DNA of 24,679 nt. Source: JAICJR01 sp036494715. Its GTDB lineage: Bacteria > Actinomycetota > Thermoleophilia > Solirubrobacterales > Thermoleophilaceae. Location: the NCBI GenBank assembly GCA_036494715.1, contig DASXNY010000082.1, positions 1-24,679 of the forward strand, in the 5' to 3' direction. Below the pieces are notes generated by a model. That model was given only the letters and a program-made list of their open reading frames with translations. It was not told the origin of the DNA and did not search any database. Positions 15,842-22,618 of the stretch are shown here, piece after piece (positions within the stretch are counted from its first letter, which is position 1; the number at the start of each line of letters is the position of its first letter). The translations under genes and the position numbers were made by a program.

Positions 15842-18800
15842 CGGCCACGCCGACCGGCACCAGCGGCAGGTCGATCAGGAACGCCGTGCCCACGCCCTCG
15901 CTGCTCGCGACGGCGATCGTGCCGCCGTGCGCCTCGACGATGGTCTTGACGATCGTCAGACCGAGCCCCGCCCCGGGCACCTGATCGCGGGTCGCCGGCG
16001 AGCGGAAGAAGCGGTCGAACACGCGCTCGAGGTCGGTGGCCGCCATCCCGAGGCCGGTGTCGCGCACCTCGATCTCGACCCGCTCGGCGACCGTGCGAAC
16101 GCGCACGTCCACGCGGCCGCCCGGAGGCGTGAACTTGAGAGCGTTCGAGATCAGGTTGTCGAGCGCCTGCCCGAGGCGGTCGGGGTCGCCCACCGTCTCG
16201 AGCATCTCCTCTGAGTCGAGCCTCAGCTCGACTCCGACCTCGTCCGCCTTCGGGTGGGCCGCGAGGACGCTCTCGCGGGCGACCGAGGCCAGGTCGATCG
16301 CCCGCTCGGCCAGCCCCATCTTGCCCGCCTCCGCGCGGGCCGCGAACAGCACGTCGTCCACCAGGCGCTGGAGGCGCGCGGCGTTCCGGCCGATCACGCC
16401 GAGGAAGCGCTCGCTCTCGATCGAGCCGAGCTCGGTCTCCTCGTCGCGCAGCAGCTCGAGGTAGCCGACGATCGACGTCAGCGGAGTTCGCAGCTCGTGC
16501 GACACGAGGGCGAGGAACTCGTCCTTCATACGGTCGGTCTCCATTCGGGCGAGCCGCCGGTAGACGGCGTGGCCCACCTGCTCGCCGATCGCGAGCAGCG
16601 TCTGCAGCGTATGCTCGTCGGGCTCGCGCGGTTCACGCGACAGGAGCTGCAGCACAGCCACCACGCCGTCCAGCCCCATGAGCGGCACCGACGCCAGTGA
16701 GCGCACGCCGACGTCGCGCATGGCCGCGGCATGGGGGTGGGCGGGATTGTCCAGCTCGTCGTACACGTCCGCGATCCAGCGCGGCTCCCCGCTCGCCCAC
16801 GTCTCGCCCACCAGGCCGCGGCCAGGGCGCAGCTCGAGGCTGTGCGCGAGGCTCCGGTAGCGCGGATCAGCGTCCACGGTCCAGGTGGCCGCGCAGCGCA
16901 TCGCCTGCCCACTGGCGTCGGGCAGCCAGGCCGCGCCGAGCTCCCAGCCGAGCGCCCCGCCGGCAGCGGCCAGCACGGCCTCGAAGCCCTGCTCGAGCGT
17001 GTCCGCGTCGGCGAGCGCGTTGCCCACGGCGAGGCGCATCTGGAGCAGCGCCTCGGCGCGCTTGCCGTCGGTCACGTCCTTCGCGACGGCGTAGACGAGC
17101 TCCTCGGCGGGGCTGTAGTGCTCGCTCCACAGGAGCCAGCGGTAGGAGCCGTCGGCGCAGCGCCAGCGGTTCTCGAAGTCGGCGGCGGCCTCGCCCTCGC
17201 GCTCGAGCTTGGCGGTCTGCGCCAGCGTGCGCTCGCGGTCGTCGGGGTGAACGTAGTCGATCATCGGGCTCCCGAGCAGCTCCGCCTCGGACCAGCCGAG
17301 CACCTCGCTCCACGCCGGATTGAGCTCGCGGAAGCGCCCGTCGCGGGTGAACGTGCACATGAAGTCGAGCGAGATCGAGAACAGCTTGCTGCTGCGCTCC
17401 TCGAGCAGCCTCCGCTCGGAGATGTCGTGGATGAAGGCGTTGAAGCGCCACTCGCCCTCGAGCTCGATCGGGGAGATCACGATCTCGGCCGGGAAGTCGC
17501 GCCCGTCGCGGTGGCGGCCGGTCACCTCGAGGCGCCGGTTCAGCAGCTCGCTGTGCTGGCCGCGCAGGAAGCGCTCCATGCTCTCGCGGTGGGCTGCGCG
17601 GTCGGCGGCCGGGACGATCAGGTCGGTCACCATGTGTCCGACCGCCTCGATCGCGGCCCAGCCGAAGACCGCCTCCGCGCGCGGGTTCCAGGCGGTGATC
17701 ACGCCATGCTCGTCGAAGGAGACGAACGCGTCGTGGGCGGTGTCGAGCACGGCGCGGTTGAGCGCCGCCTGGTTGCGGGCGCGGCGCAGGGCGAAGGCGT
17801 GTGAGAGGCCGACGGCCGCCTGGGTCGACAGGTAGCGCAGGCGCTCCAGCTCGTCGGCGCTCAGCGAGCGCGGGCCCGAGCGGCCGAGCGTGACCACGCC
17901 GACGGACTGCTCGCCATGCACGAGCGGGACGTGCAGCTCCTGGCTGAGGCTCACCTGGTGCCCGAAGCTCTCGAAGCGAAGCCCCTGCTCGCCGAAGGCC
18001 GCGGCCACGACCTTGCGCTCGACGATCGCCCGCCCGGCGAAGCCCTCGCCCGGCAGGATCTCCTCAGGCAGCCGCGCGCGCTCGACGCCGAGGGTGGACA
18101 GACAGGTGAGCGCGGCGCCGTGGTCGCCGTCGACGCCGTAGAGCGTGCCGACGGGCGCGCCGACGTAGTCGCACAGCTCGGTGAGCACGGTCTCGGCCAG
18201 GCGGTCCGGGTCGTTCTCGCGCGAGACGAGCTCGATGAAGCGCCGGAACTCCTCGACCTGCTGCTTCTCCTGCGCGAGCTGCTCAAGCGCCCCCTCGAGG
18301 TCGATCTGCTGCGCCTCGAGCTCCTGGTTCTGGGTCTCGAGCTCGTCGCGCGAGTCGCGCAGCGAGCCCGCCATGCCGTTGAACGCCTCGGCCAGGTCGC
18401 GCAGCTCGCCGCCGCCGTGCTCGTCGACCCGGAAGCCGAGCTCGCCGCGGCCGAGCCGCGCGGCCGCCGCCGCCACCCGCTTGACCGGCCGCGTGACCGA
18501 GCGCGACAGAACGAGCGTGAACGCCACGATGCCGAGCAGGAGCGCGGCGAGGGCGCCGACCGCCGCTTTCTCGGCCGCGGCCGCGTGGTCGCGCGAGTTC
18601 CTGCCGCGCTCGAGGCCGAGCGCCTTCTCGCGCGCGTTGAACGCCTCGAACCGCGCCCGGATCGCCGCCATCATGTTGCGCCCGCCGGCCTGCTGGGCGA
18701 GCGCCCGCGCGCGGCGGACCCCGGCCGGGCGGCCGGCGAGCGCGACGAGCGGGCCGGCCCACTTTGCGTCGAAGTTTGCGAGTTCAGTCCCGAGCGCCAC

Positions 18801-19127
18801 CACGCGGGCGGCCTGGCCGGCGTTGTCGCTCACGAGCTTCCGCAGCCCAGCGGCGCCGGGCGGGAGCTGCGCCCGCAGTGAGCGCCAGTGCTCGAGCGCC
18901 GCCGCGTTCGGCGCGTCGACGTAGTTGCGCGTGGCGGAGGAGAAGTCGCCGAGCTCGTTCTGGAGCTCGCCCGAGGCCGCGAGCACCGCCACCGAGTGCT
19001 CGGTCCAGTCGCTCGAGCCGCGCAGGTCGTCCATCGCGGACAGGAGCACCGCGAACACCACCGCCACGACGACCACGAGCAGCGCGCTCGCGGCCACCAT
19101 GCGCCGCGTCAGACCGCCGCGCCTCAC
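15816..19127 (-). CDS. Membrane-bound hybrid-sensing histidine kinase (HAMP-GAF-PAS-PAS-GAF-HisKA-HATPase)
   Basis: This 1103-residue sensor kinase has a first membrane helix at about 11-30, an extracytoplasmic helical region (31-188) resembling CHASE3-type domains, and a second helix at about 189-208. After these come HAMP (about 210-262), a coiled coil to 295, GAF (about 305-445), PAS (about 455-570), PAS (about 580-690) and a second GAF (about 700-855). HisKA has the phosphoacceptor His877 in LVSHELRTPL, and the ATPase domain has an N box (NLISNALKF, 991-999), G1 DTGLGM (1023-1028) and G2 GAGLGLTIV (1052-1060). It should autophosphorylate in response to periplasmic and cytoplasmic signals, but no receiver domain or response regulator is in the window. 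The GTG start overlaps the cheR stop (GTGA), so the two are coupled. The longer open frame upstream is a shadow over cheR. Confidence 0.93.
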   Translation of the reverse strand: MRRGGLTRRMVAASALLVVVVAVVFAVLLSAMDDLRGSSDWTEHSVAVLAASGELQNELGDFSSATRNYVDAPNAAALEHWRSLRAQLPPGAAGLRKLVSDNAGQAARVVALGTELANFDAKWAGPLVALAGRPAGVRRARALAQQAGGRNMMAAIRARFEAFNAREKALGLERGRNSRDHAAAAEKAAVGALAALLLGIVAFTLVLSRSVTRPVKRVAAAAARLGRGELGFRVDEHGGGELRDLAEAFNGMAGSLRDSRDELETQNQELEAQQIDLEGALEQLAQEKQQVEEFRRFIELVSRENDPDRLAETVLTELCDYVGAPVGTLYGVDGDHGAALTCLSTLGVERARLPEEILPGEGFAGRAIVERKVVAAAFGEQGLRFESFGHQVSLSQELHVPLVHGEQSVGVVTLGRSGPRSLSADELERLRYLSTQAAVGLSHAFALRRARNQAALNRAVLDTAHDAFVSFDEHGVITAWNPRAEAVFGWAAIEAVGHMVTDLIVPAADRAAHRESMERFLRGQHSELLNRRLEVTGRHRDGRDFPAEIVISPIELEGEWRFNAFIHDISERRLLEERSSKLFSISLDFMCTFTRDGRFRELNPAWSEVLGWSEAELLGSPMIDYVHPDDRERTLAQTAKLEREGEAAADFENRWRCADGSYRWLLWSEHYSPAEELVYAVAKDVTDGKRAEALLQMRLAVGNALADADTLEQGFEAVLAAAGGALGWELGAAWLPDASGQAMRCAATWTVDADPRYRSLAHSLELRPGRGLVGETWASGEPRWIADVYDELDNPAHPHAAAMRDVGVRSLASVPLMGLDGVVAVLQLLSREPREPDEHTLQTLLAIGEQVGHAVYRRLARMETDRMKDEFLALVSHELRTPLTSIVGYLELLRDEETELGSIESERFLGVIGRNAARLQRLVDDVLFAARAEAGKMGLAERAIDLASVARESVLAAHPKADEVGVELRLDSEEMLETVGDPDRLGQALDNLISNALKFTPPGGRVDVRVRTVAERVEIEVRDTGLGMAATDLERVFDRFFRSPATRDQVPGAGLGLTIVKTIVEAHGGTIAVASSEGVGTAFLIDLPLVPVGVAATWPPRRA

Positions 19128-19849
19128 GCCACCCTCCGGTAGGCGTGCGGTGCCACGAGCTCGAGCCCGATCCGCTCCGGGTATGACACGCGCTCGCTGC
19201 GGCCGAGCAGCAGGACCCCGCCGGGCGCGAGCGCGGCCGCCAGCCGTTCGTGCAGACGGCGCTTGACGCCGTCCCGCAGGTAGATGGCGAGGTTGCGGCA
19301 GAGCACCAGGCTCCACTTCCCGACCGGCGCCGAGTCGTGGATCAGGTCGCGCTGCTCCCAGCGCATGCGGATCCGCAGCGACGCCGGCATCTGCACGTCG
19401 CCGTACACCCCGCGCTCCGCCGCGACAAGGTTCTCCTCGAGCACGTCGCTGCCGACGAGCGAGGCCGTCTCGAGGACGCCGATCTGCGCCAGCACGATGC
19501 CCACGCTGTAGAGCTCGGAGCCGTCCGCGCAGCCCGCCGACCAGACGCGCAGCTGGCGGCGCATGCCAAGCACGCCCGGCACGAGCTCGTTCTCGAGCAG
19601 CTGGAACTGCTCCTGGTCGCGGAACAGCCCGGTCACGACCATCGCCACCGAGCGGCGGAAACGGGCGCGCACCTCGGGGTCGGCGGCCACGAGCAGCGCA
19701 AGCTCGTGCACGTCCCGCACGCCCTCGCGCTCGAACGCGCGAGCCAGCCGCTCCGCGACGTGCTCCTCGCGGTAACTGGACAGGTCGAGGCCGCTCGCGA
19801 GCGAGAGTTGGCGCAGCGCAGCCGTTTGCTGCTTCAACGAAGAAGGCAT
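19124..19849 (-). CDS. cheR: CheR-type protein-glutamate methyltransferase
   Basis: This 241-residue protein has the N-terminal helical CheR domain (about 1-70, YREEHVAERLARAFE) and the SAM-dependent methyltransferase domain. Motifs include MVVTGLFRD (70-78, for the family's VT-x-FFR), SAGCADGSELYS (104-115, for SAGC-x-x-GEEPYS) and LVLCRNLAIYL (181-191, for the CRN-x-x-IYF motif). CheR enzymes methylate glutamates on chemoreceptors using S-adenosylmethionine. In this copy the usual GEEP reads GSEL and FFR reads LFR, so activity may be altered. No chemoreceptor or CheB is nearby; coupling to a PAS/GAF kinase suggests a non-canonical signalling module. I prefer the ATG at 19849 to an adjacent upstream TTG. 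There is no SD, and a sigma-28-like motif ends 10 nt upstream, which suggests a leaderless mRNA. Confidence 0.88.
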   Translation of the reverse strand: MPSSLKQQTAALRQLSLASGLDLSSYREEHVAERLARAFEREGVRDVHELALLVAADPEVRARFRRSVAMVVTGLFRDQEQFQLLENELVPGVLGMRRQLRVWSAGCADGSELYSVGIVLAQIGVLETASLVGSDVLEENLVAAERGVYGDVQMPASLRIRMRWEQRDLIHDSAPVGKWSLVLCRNLAIYLRDGVKRRLHERLAAALAPGGVLLLGRSERVSYPERIGLELVAPHAYRRVA

Positions 19850-19859
19850 CAACCCGGGT

Positions 19860-19887
19860 AATCGGCCCTCGCACCCGCAGCCTTAGA
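19860..19887 (-). promoter_or_regulatory. Sigma-28 (FliA/WhiG)-like promoter of cheR-kinase operon
   Basis: On the minus strand, TCTAAG (19887-19882) and CCGATT (19865-19860) are separated by 16 nt. In the textbook frame it reads TAAG-N15-GCCGATTA, differing from TAAA-N15-GCCGATAA at two bases. The cheR ATG begins 10 nt downstream, so the transcript may be leaderless. It faces away from the rpmG operon. Confidence 0.5.
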
Positions 19888-19921
19888 GCGTTTCCAGGCG
19901 GAGTGGGGCGCTACGGCGCGC

Positions 19922-19927
19922 TAGACT
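19922..19927 (+). promoter_or_regulatory. Candidate -10 box for the rpmG-secE-nusG operon
   Basis: TAGACT resembles an actinobacterial -10 box and would give a leader of about 83 nt before rpmG. I find no convincing -35 box at the usual spacing, so this is only a candidate. Confidence 0.25.
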
Positions 19928-19960
19928 GAGCGGGCAACCTCACGTTGTCCGAGCACCCGG

Positions 19961-19977
19961 CCCCTCATGGGGTTTTT
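19961..19977 (+). terminator. Short hairpin with T-run in the rpmG leader
   Basis: CCCC-TCAT-GGGG (19961-19972) is followed by TTTTTCTT. The stem is only 4 bp (longer only with weak pairs), so it may act as a weak attenuator in front of the ribosomal-protein operon or be coincidental. Confidence 0.35.
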
Positions 19978-20016
19978 CTTCGCTCAGGACCGCGCAAATC
20001 GTCGCCAAAGGGAGCC

Positions 20017-20181
20017 ATGGCCCGCGGAGATGTCCGAATCGGCGTGACGCTCGCTTGCGAAGAGTGCAAGCGCCGGAATTACCAAACTGAGAAGTCCAAG
20101 CGCAACGATCCCGGGCGGATCGAGATGCGGAAGTACTGCCGCTGGTGCGGCAGGCATACTGCGCACCGCGAGACGCGCTAA
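20017..20181 (+). CDS. rpmG: 50S ribosomal protein L33
   Basis: This 54-residue protein begins MARGDVRIGVTLACEECK and is the zinc-binding (C+) form of L33, with two CxxC pairs at Cys14/17 and Cys41/44. It is a component of the large ribosomal subunit near the E site. The ATG at 20017 was chosen because it is preceded by an AAAGGGAG SD and gives the normal length; an open frame extending 24 codons upstream is not part of the protein. Its position before secE-nusG is the standard arrangement in Actinobacteria. A zinc-independent paralogue elsewhere is common but cannot be judged here. Confidence 0.96.
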   Translation: MARGDVRIGVTLACEECKRRNYQTEKSKRNDPGRIEMRKYCRWCGRHTAHRETR

Positions 20182-20207
20182 GCGGTCGCCCCCGAACGGG
20201 TCCTTCG

Positions 20208-20747
20208 ATGGCACGTAACCGCCAGCGGGCAAAGCAGCGCCAGGCAGAGCGCCGAGCCGAGCGCCTGGAGCGCGTGCGTCCCGATGCCGCCGGCGATGGC
20301 GCCACCGAGGCTCCCGTCGATGCCAACCTCGACGAGGAGTCCTACGAGGAGATCGAGCTCTACTCGGGCGCGCCGCCGGAGGACACCGGCCGCAGCGCCT
20401 CGGTGGTCGAGCACCCGGTTCCGGCGCCCGAGTTCGAGGGCGACGACGAGGATCTCGAGGAGCCGGTAGACGAGGCCGAGGAGCTCGAGCCGGCGGACGC
20501 CACGGAGGTCGCGGGAGGCCCGCGCGGGCGCCGCGGCGGGAGGGAGCACCCCGAACATCGCCATCACCGTAATAAGGTCATAGGCTTCCTGTTCGCGGTC
20601 TGGGCCGAGCTCCAGCGGGTCGAGTGGCCGGATCGTCAGACGCTGACCATGCTCACGGGCGTGGTCCTGCTGTTTGTGGTGGTGATGGGCGCCTACCTGG
20701 GCCTGCTGGACGCCATCTTCTCCAAAGTCATAGACAAGATCCTTTAA
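20208..20747 (+). CDS. secE: Protein translocase subunit SecE with long acidic N-terminal extension
   Basis: This 179-residue product has the SecE core at its C terminus. An amphipathic helix with VWAELQRVEWPDRQTL (131-146) precedes one membrane helix at about 147-170 (LLFVVVMGAYLGLLDAIF). SecE stabilises SecY in the SecYEG channel. The first 120 residues are an extension: a basic segment (1-24, ARNRQRAKQRQAERRAERLER), a long acidic stretch (about 40-102) and a basic His/Arg patch (about 106-122). Minimal bacterial SecE is about 60 residues, though some actinobacterial forms also have N-terminal extensions. The ATG at 20208 has no clear SD and lies 26 nt after rpmG. The nusG start follows 8 nt after its stop. 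Confidence 0.93.
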   Translation: MARNRQRAKQRQAERRAERLERVRPDAAGDGATEAPVDANLDEESYEEIELYSGAPPEDTGRSASVVEHPVPAPEFEGDDEDLEEPVDEAEELEPADATEVAGGPRGRRGGREHPEHRHHRNKVIGFLFAVWAELQRVEWPDRQTLTMLTGVVLLFVVVMGAYLGLLDAIFSKVIDKIL

Positions 20748-20755
20748 GGAAAACG

Positions 20756-21277
20756 ATGTTTCGCTGGTATGCCGTCAACACTTATTCCGGGCACGAGAAC
20801 AAGGTCAAGCAGAACCTCGAGCACCGAGTCGTCTCGCTCAACCAGGCCCGCAACATCCGCACGATCGTCATCCCGACCGAAGTGGTGTCGGAGATGAAGG
20901 ACGGTCAGAAGATCCAGACCGAGAAGCGGACCATGCCGGGCTACGTGCTCGTGAACATGGACCTCAACGAGGACTCCTGGATGCTCGTCAAGGGCACCCC
21001 AGGCGTCACGGGCTTCGTCGGCGCCTCCAACAAGCCGGTGCCGCTGAGCCAGGGCGAGATCGATCGCCTGCTCAACCGCGAGACCGCCGAGCGCCCGCGC
21101 ACCCGCGCGCAGTTCTCGATCGGCGAGTCCGTCAAGGTCGTCTCCGGGCCCCTGTCAGACTTCTCCGGTGAGATCTCCGAGATCAACGAGGACGGCGCCA
21201 AGCTCAAGGTGCTGGTATCCATCTTCGGTCGCGAGACTCCGGTCGAAGTGGGATTCGACCAGGTCAAGAAGATCTGA
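20756..21277 (+). CDS. nusG: Transcription termination/antitermination factor NusG
   Basis: This 173-residue protein has the NGN domain (1 to about 108, WYAVNTYSGHENKVKQNLEHR and MPGYVLVNMDL) and a C-terminal KOW domain (about 119-173, GESVKVVSGPLSDFSGEISEIN). It binds the clamp of RNA polymerase, promotes processive transcription, and links polymerase to Rho or to the ribosome through S10. The ATG at 20756 lies 5 nt after an AAGGA SD that overlaps the secE stop. The length and the secE-nusG-rplK order are standard. It is followed by an unusual heptamer-repeat spacer before rplK. Confidence 0.97.
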   Translation: MFRWYAVNTYSGHENKVKQNLEHRVVSLNQARNIRTIVIPTEVVSEMKDGQKIQTEKRTMPGYVLVNMDLNEDSWMLVKGTPGVTGFVGASNKPVPLSQGEIDRLLNRETAERPRTRAQFSIGESVKVVSGPLSDFSGEISEINEDGAKLKVLVSIFGRETPVEVGFDQVKKI

Positions 21278-21280
21278 GCC

Positions 21281-21322
21281 AGTGACTAGTGATCAGTGCC
21301 TAGTCACTAGCCACCAGTCACT
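21281..21322 (+). repeat. Six-unit heptamer repeat between nusG and rplK
   Basis: The 42 bp split without gaps into AGTGACT, AGTGATC, AGTGCCT, AGTCACT, AGCCACC and AGTCACT. Units 1 and 2 (AGTGACTAG, 21281-21289) also pair exactly with 21300-21308 (CTAGTCACT). The last unit offers a second, competing partner for the same 5' arm, so two exclusive hairpins are possible. It lies 3 nt after the nusG stop and 27 nt before rplK. Confidence 0.75.
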
Positions 21323-21349
21323 GAACCCTCGCTAACCTCCCATCCCTTC

Positions 21350-21772
21350 ATGGCCAAAAAAGTCCTAACCCTCATCAAGCTCCAGGTACCCGGCGGCGCC
21401 GCCAACCCGGCCCCGCCGGTCGGCCCCGCGCTCGGCCAGCACGGCGTGAACATCATGGAGTTCTGCAAGGCGTTCAACGCGCAGACGCAGGACCAGAACG
21501 GCCGCATCATCCCGGTCGAGATCACGGTCTACGAGGACCGCTCCTTCACCTTCATCACCAAGACGCCGCCGGCCGCGGTGCTGATCAAGGAGGCGGCGGG
21601 CATCCAGAAGGGCTCGGCCGAGCCGAACCGCGAGAAGGTGGCGAGGATCTCCAAGGCACAGGTGCGCCAGATCGCCGAGACCAAGCTCGAGGACCTGAAC
21701 GCGCGCGACATCGACCAGGCCGCGAAGATCATCGAAGGCACCGCCCGCTCGATGGGCGTGGAGGTGCGCTGA
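21350..21772 (+). CDS. rplK: 50S ribosomal protein L11
   Basis: This 140-residue protein is normal length for L11. It has the N-terminal domain with QVPGGAANPAPPVGPALGQHG (proline-rich, contacts EF-G/RF and thiostrepton-type drugs) and GVNIMEFCKAFN, followed by the rRNA-binding C-terminal domain (about 75-140, KVARISKAQVRQIAETKLEDLNA). L11 forms the GTPase-associated centre with 23S rRNA and the L10/L12 stalk. The ATG at 21350 has no SD; the upstream sequence is pyrimidine-rich, so initiation may rely on coupling to nusG or on the repeat-containing spacer. Its TGA shares a base with the rplA ATG (TGATG). Confidence 0.97.
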   Translation: MAKKVLTLIKLQVPGGAANPAPPVGPALGQHGVNIMEFCKAFNAQTQDQNGRIIPVEITVYEDRSFTFITKTPPAAVLIKEAAGIQKGSAEPNREKVARISKAQVRQIAETKLEDLNARDIDQAAKIIEGTARSMGVEVR

Positions 21773-22491
21773 TGGCACGGGGTAAGCGCTACCGGGCGCT
21801 GTACGAGCAGGTCGATCGCGAAAAGGTGTACGAGCCGTCCGAGGCGATCGCGCTCGTCAAGGGCATGCAGACCAGCAAGTTCCCCGAGACAGTCGAGGTC
21901 CACATCCGTACAGGCCTCAACGTCCGCCACGCGGACGAGCAGCTGCGCGGCACGATCTCGCTGCCGAACGGCGCGGGCAAGGAGCAGGTCGTGGCCGTGT
22001 TCGCCAAGGGCGACAAGGCGCGTGAGGCTCAGGAGGCCGGCGCCGACATCGTCGGCGACGAGGACCTCGCCAAGCGCGTGGAGGAGGGCTTTACCGACTT
22101 CGACGTGGCGATCGCGACGCCGGACATGATGCCGGTGGTCGGGCGCCTCGGCCGGATCCTCGGCCCGCAGGGCAAGATGCCGAACCCCAAGGTCGGCACC
22201 GTGTCCGACGACGTCGCCACCGCGGTCAGCGAGTCCAAGGCGGGGCGCATGGAGTACCGCACCGATCGCGGCGCGATCGTCCACCTCCCGATCGGCAAGA
22301 CCGACTTCGACGAGCGCGCACTGCTCGAGAACTACGCCGCCCTGATCGACGAGGTGGTGCGCGCCAAGCCCGCCGCCGCCAAGGGCCGTTACCTGCGCAC
22401 GATCACCCTCGCCACCACCATGGGGCCGGGCGTGCGCGTCGACCCGCTTCGCACCCGCAACATCGTGGAGGCCGCGAGCGCGGTAGCCTGA
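21772..22491 (+). CDS. rplA: 50S ribosomal protein L1
   Basis: This 239-residue protein matches L1 in length and motifs: KRYRALYEQVDREKVYEPSEAI at the start, VEVHIRTGLNVRHADEQLRGTISLPNG, and MMPVVGRLGRILGPQGKMPNPKVGTV (about 119-144), then TMGPGVRVDP near the end. L1 binds 23S rRNA at the mobile L1 stalk and ejects E-site tRNA; in many bacteria it also represses its own L11-L1 mRNA. The start overlaps the rplK stop by one base, so the two are translationally coupled. The L10 leader follows 7 nt after its stop. Confidence 0.97.
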   Translation: MARGKRYRALYEQVDREKVYEPSEAIALVKGMQTSKFPETVEVHIRTGLNVRHADEQLRGTISLPNGAGKEQVVAVFAKGDKAREAQEAGADIVGDEDLAKRVEEGFTDFDVAIATPDMMPVVGRLGRILGPQGKMPNPKVGTVSDDVATAVSESKAGRMEYRTDRGAIVHLPIGKTDFDERALLENYAALIDEVVRAKPAAAKGRYLRTITLATTMGPGVRVDPLRTRNIVEAASAVA

Positions 22492-22498
22492 CCCGCAC

Positions 22499-22606
22499 AC
22501 ACCGAACGCCCGAGACCACCGGCCGCAGATCGCGTAAGTCCGGTGCAGGTAGACCCGGTGAGAGCACTTGCTGCTTCTCCGAGCCCGCCTGCGTGCGGGC
22601 TCTTTT
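22499..22606 (+). ncRNA. L10 leader (ribosomal protein L10 autoregulatory region)
   Basis: The 127-nt gap between rplA and rplJ has the layout of the known L10 leader: a GC-rich 5' region, a stem-internal-loop segment around 22535-22580 (GTGCAGGTAGACCCGGTGAG and AGCACTTGCTGC), and a terminator hairpin at 22581-22606. In the known system the L10(L12)4 complex binds the kink-turn and favours the terminator or blocks rplJ translation. The identification rests on position, sequence resemblance and the hairpin. Confidence 0.8.
22581..22606 (+). terminator. Attenuator terminator of the L10 leader
   Basis: GAGCCCGC (22581-22588) pairs with GCGGGCTC (22595-22602) through a 6-nt loop, followed by TTTT. 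It lies 12 nt before the rplJ ATG, as expected for attenuation upstream of rplJ. Confidence 0.8.
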
Positions 22607-22618
22607 CGTGGGGAGTAA

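Noticed and set aside
15816..19874. Single 1352-residue protein covering the kinase and the cheR region
   Set aside because: The first 249 codons read cheR in the wrong frame. The GTGA overlap at 19124-19127 and the membrane helix just after it mark the true kinase start.
19850..20210. tRNA gene beside rpmG-secE, as found in many Actinobacteria
   Set aside because: No T-loop GTTCRANNC sequence with matching acceptor arms is visible in the gaps at 19850-20016 or 20182-20207.
21281..21322. CRISPR or IS-end interpretation of the nusG-rplK repeat
   Set aside because: Units are only 7 bp with no spacers, and no transposase or target-site duplication is present.
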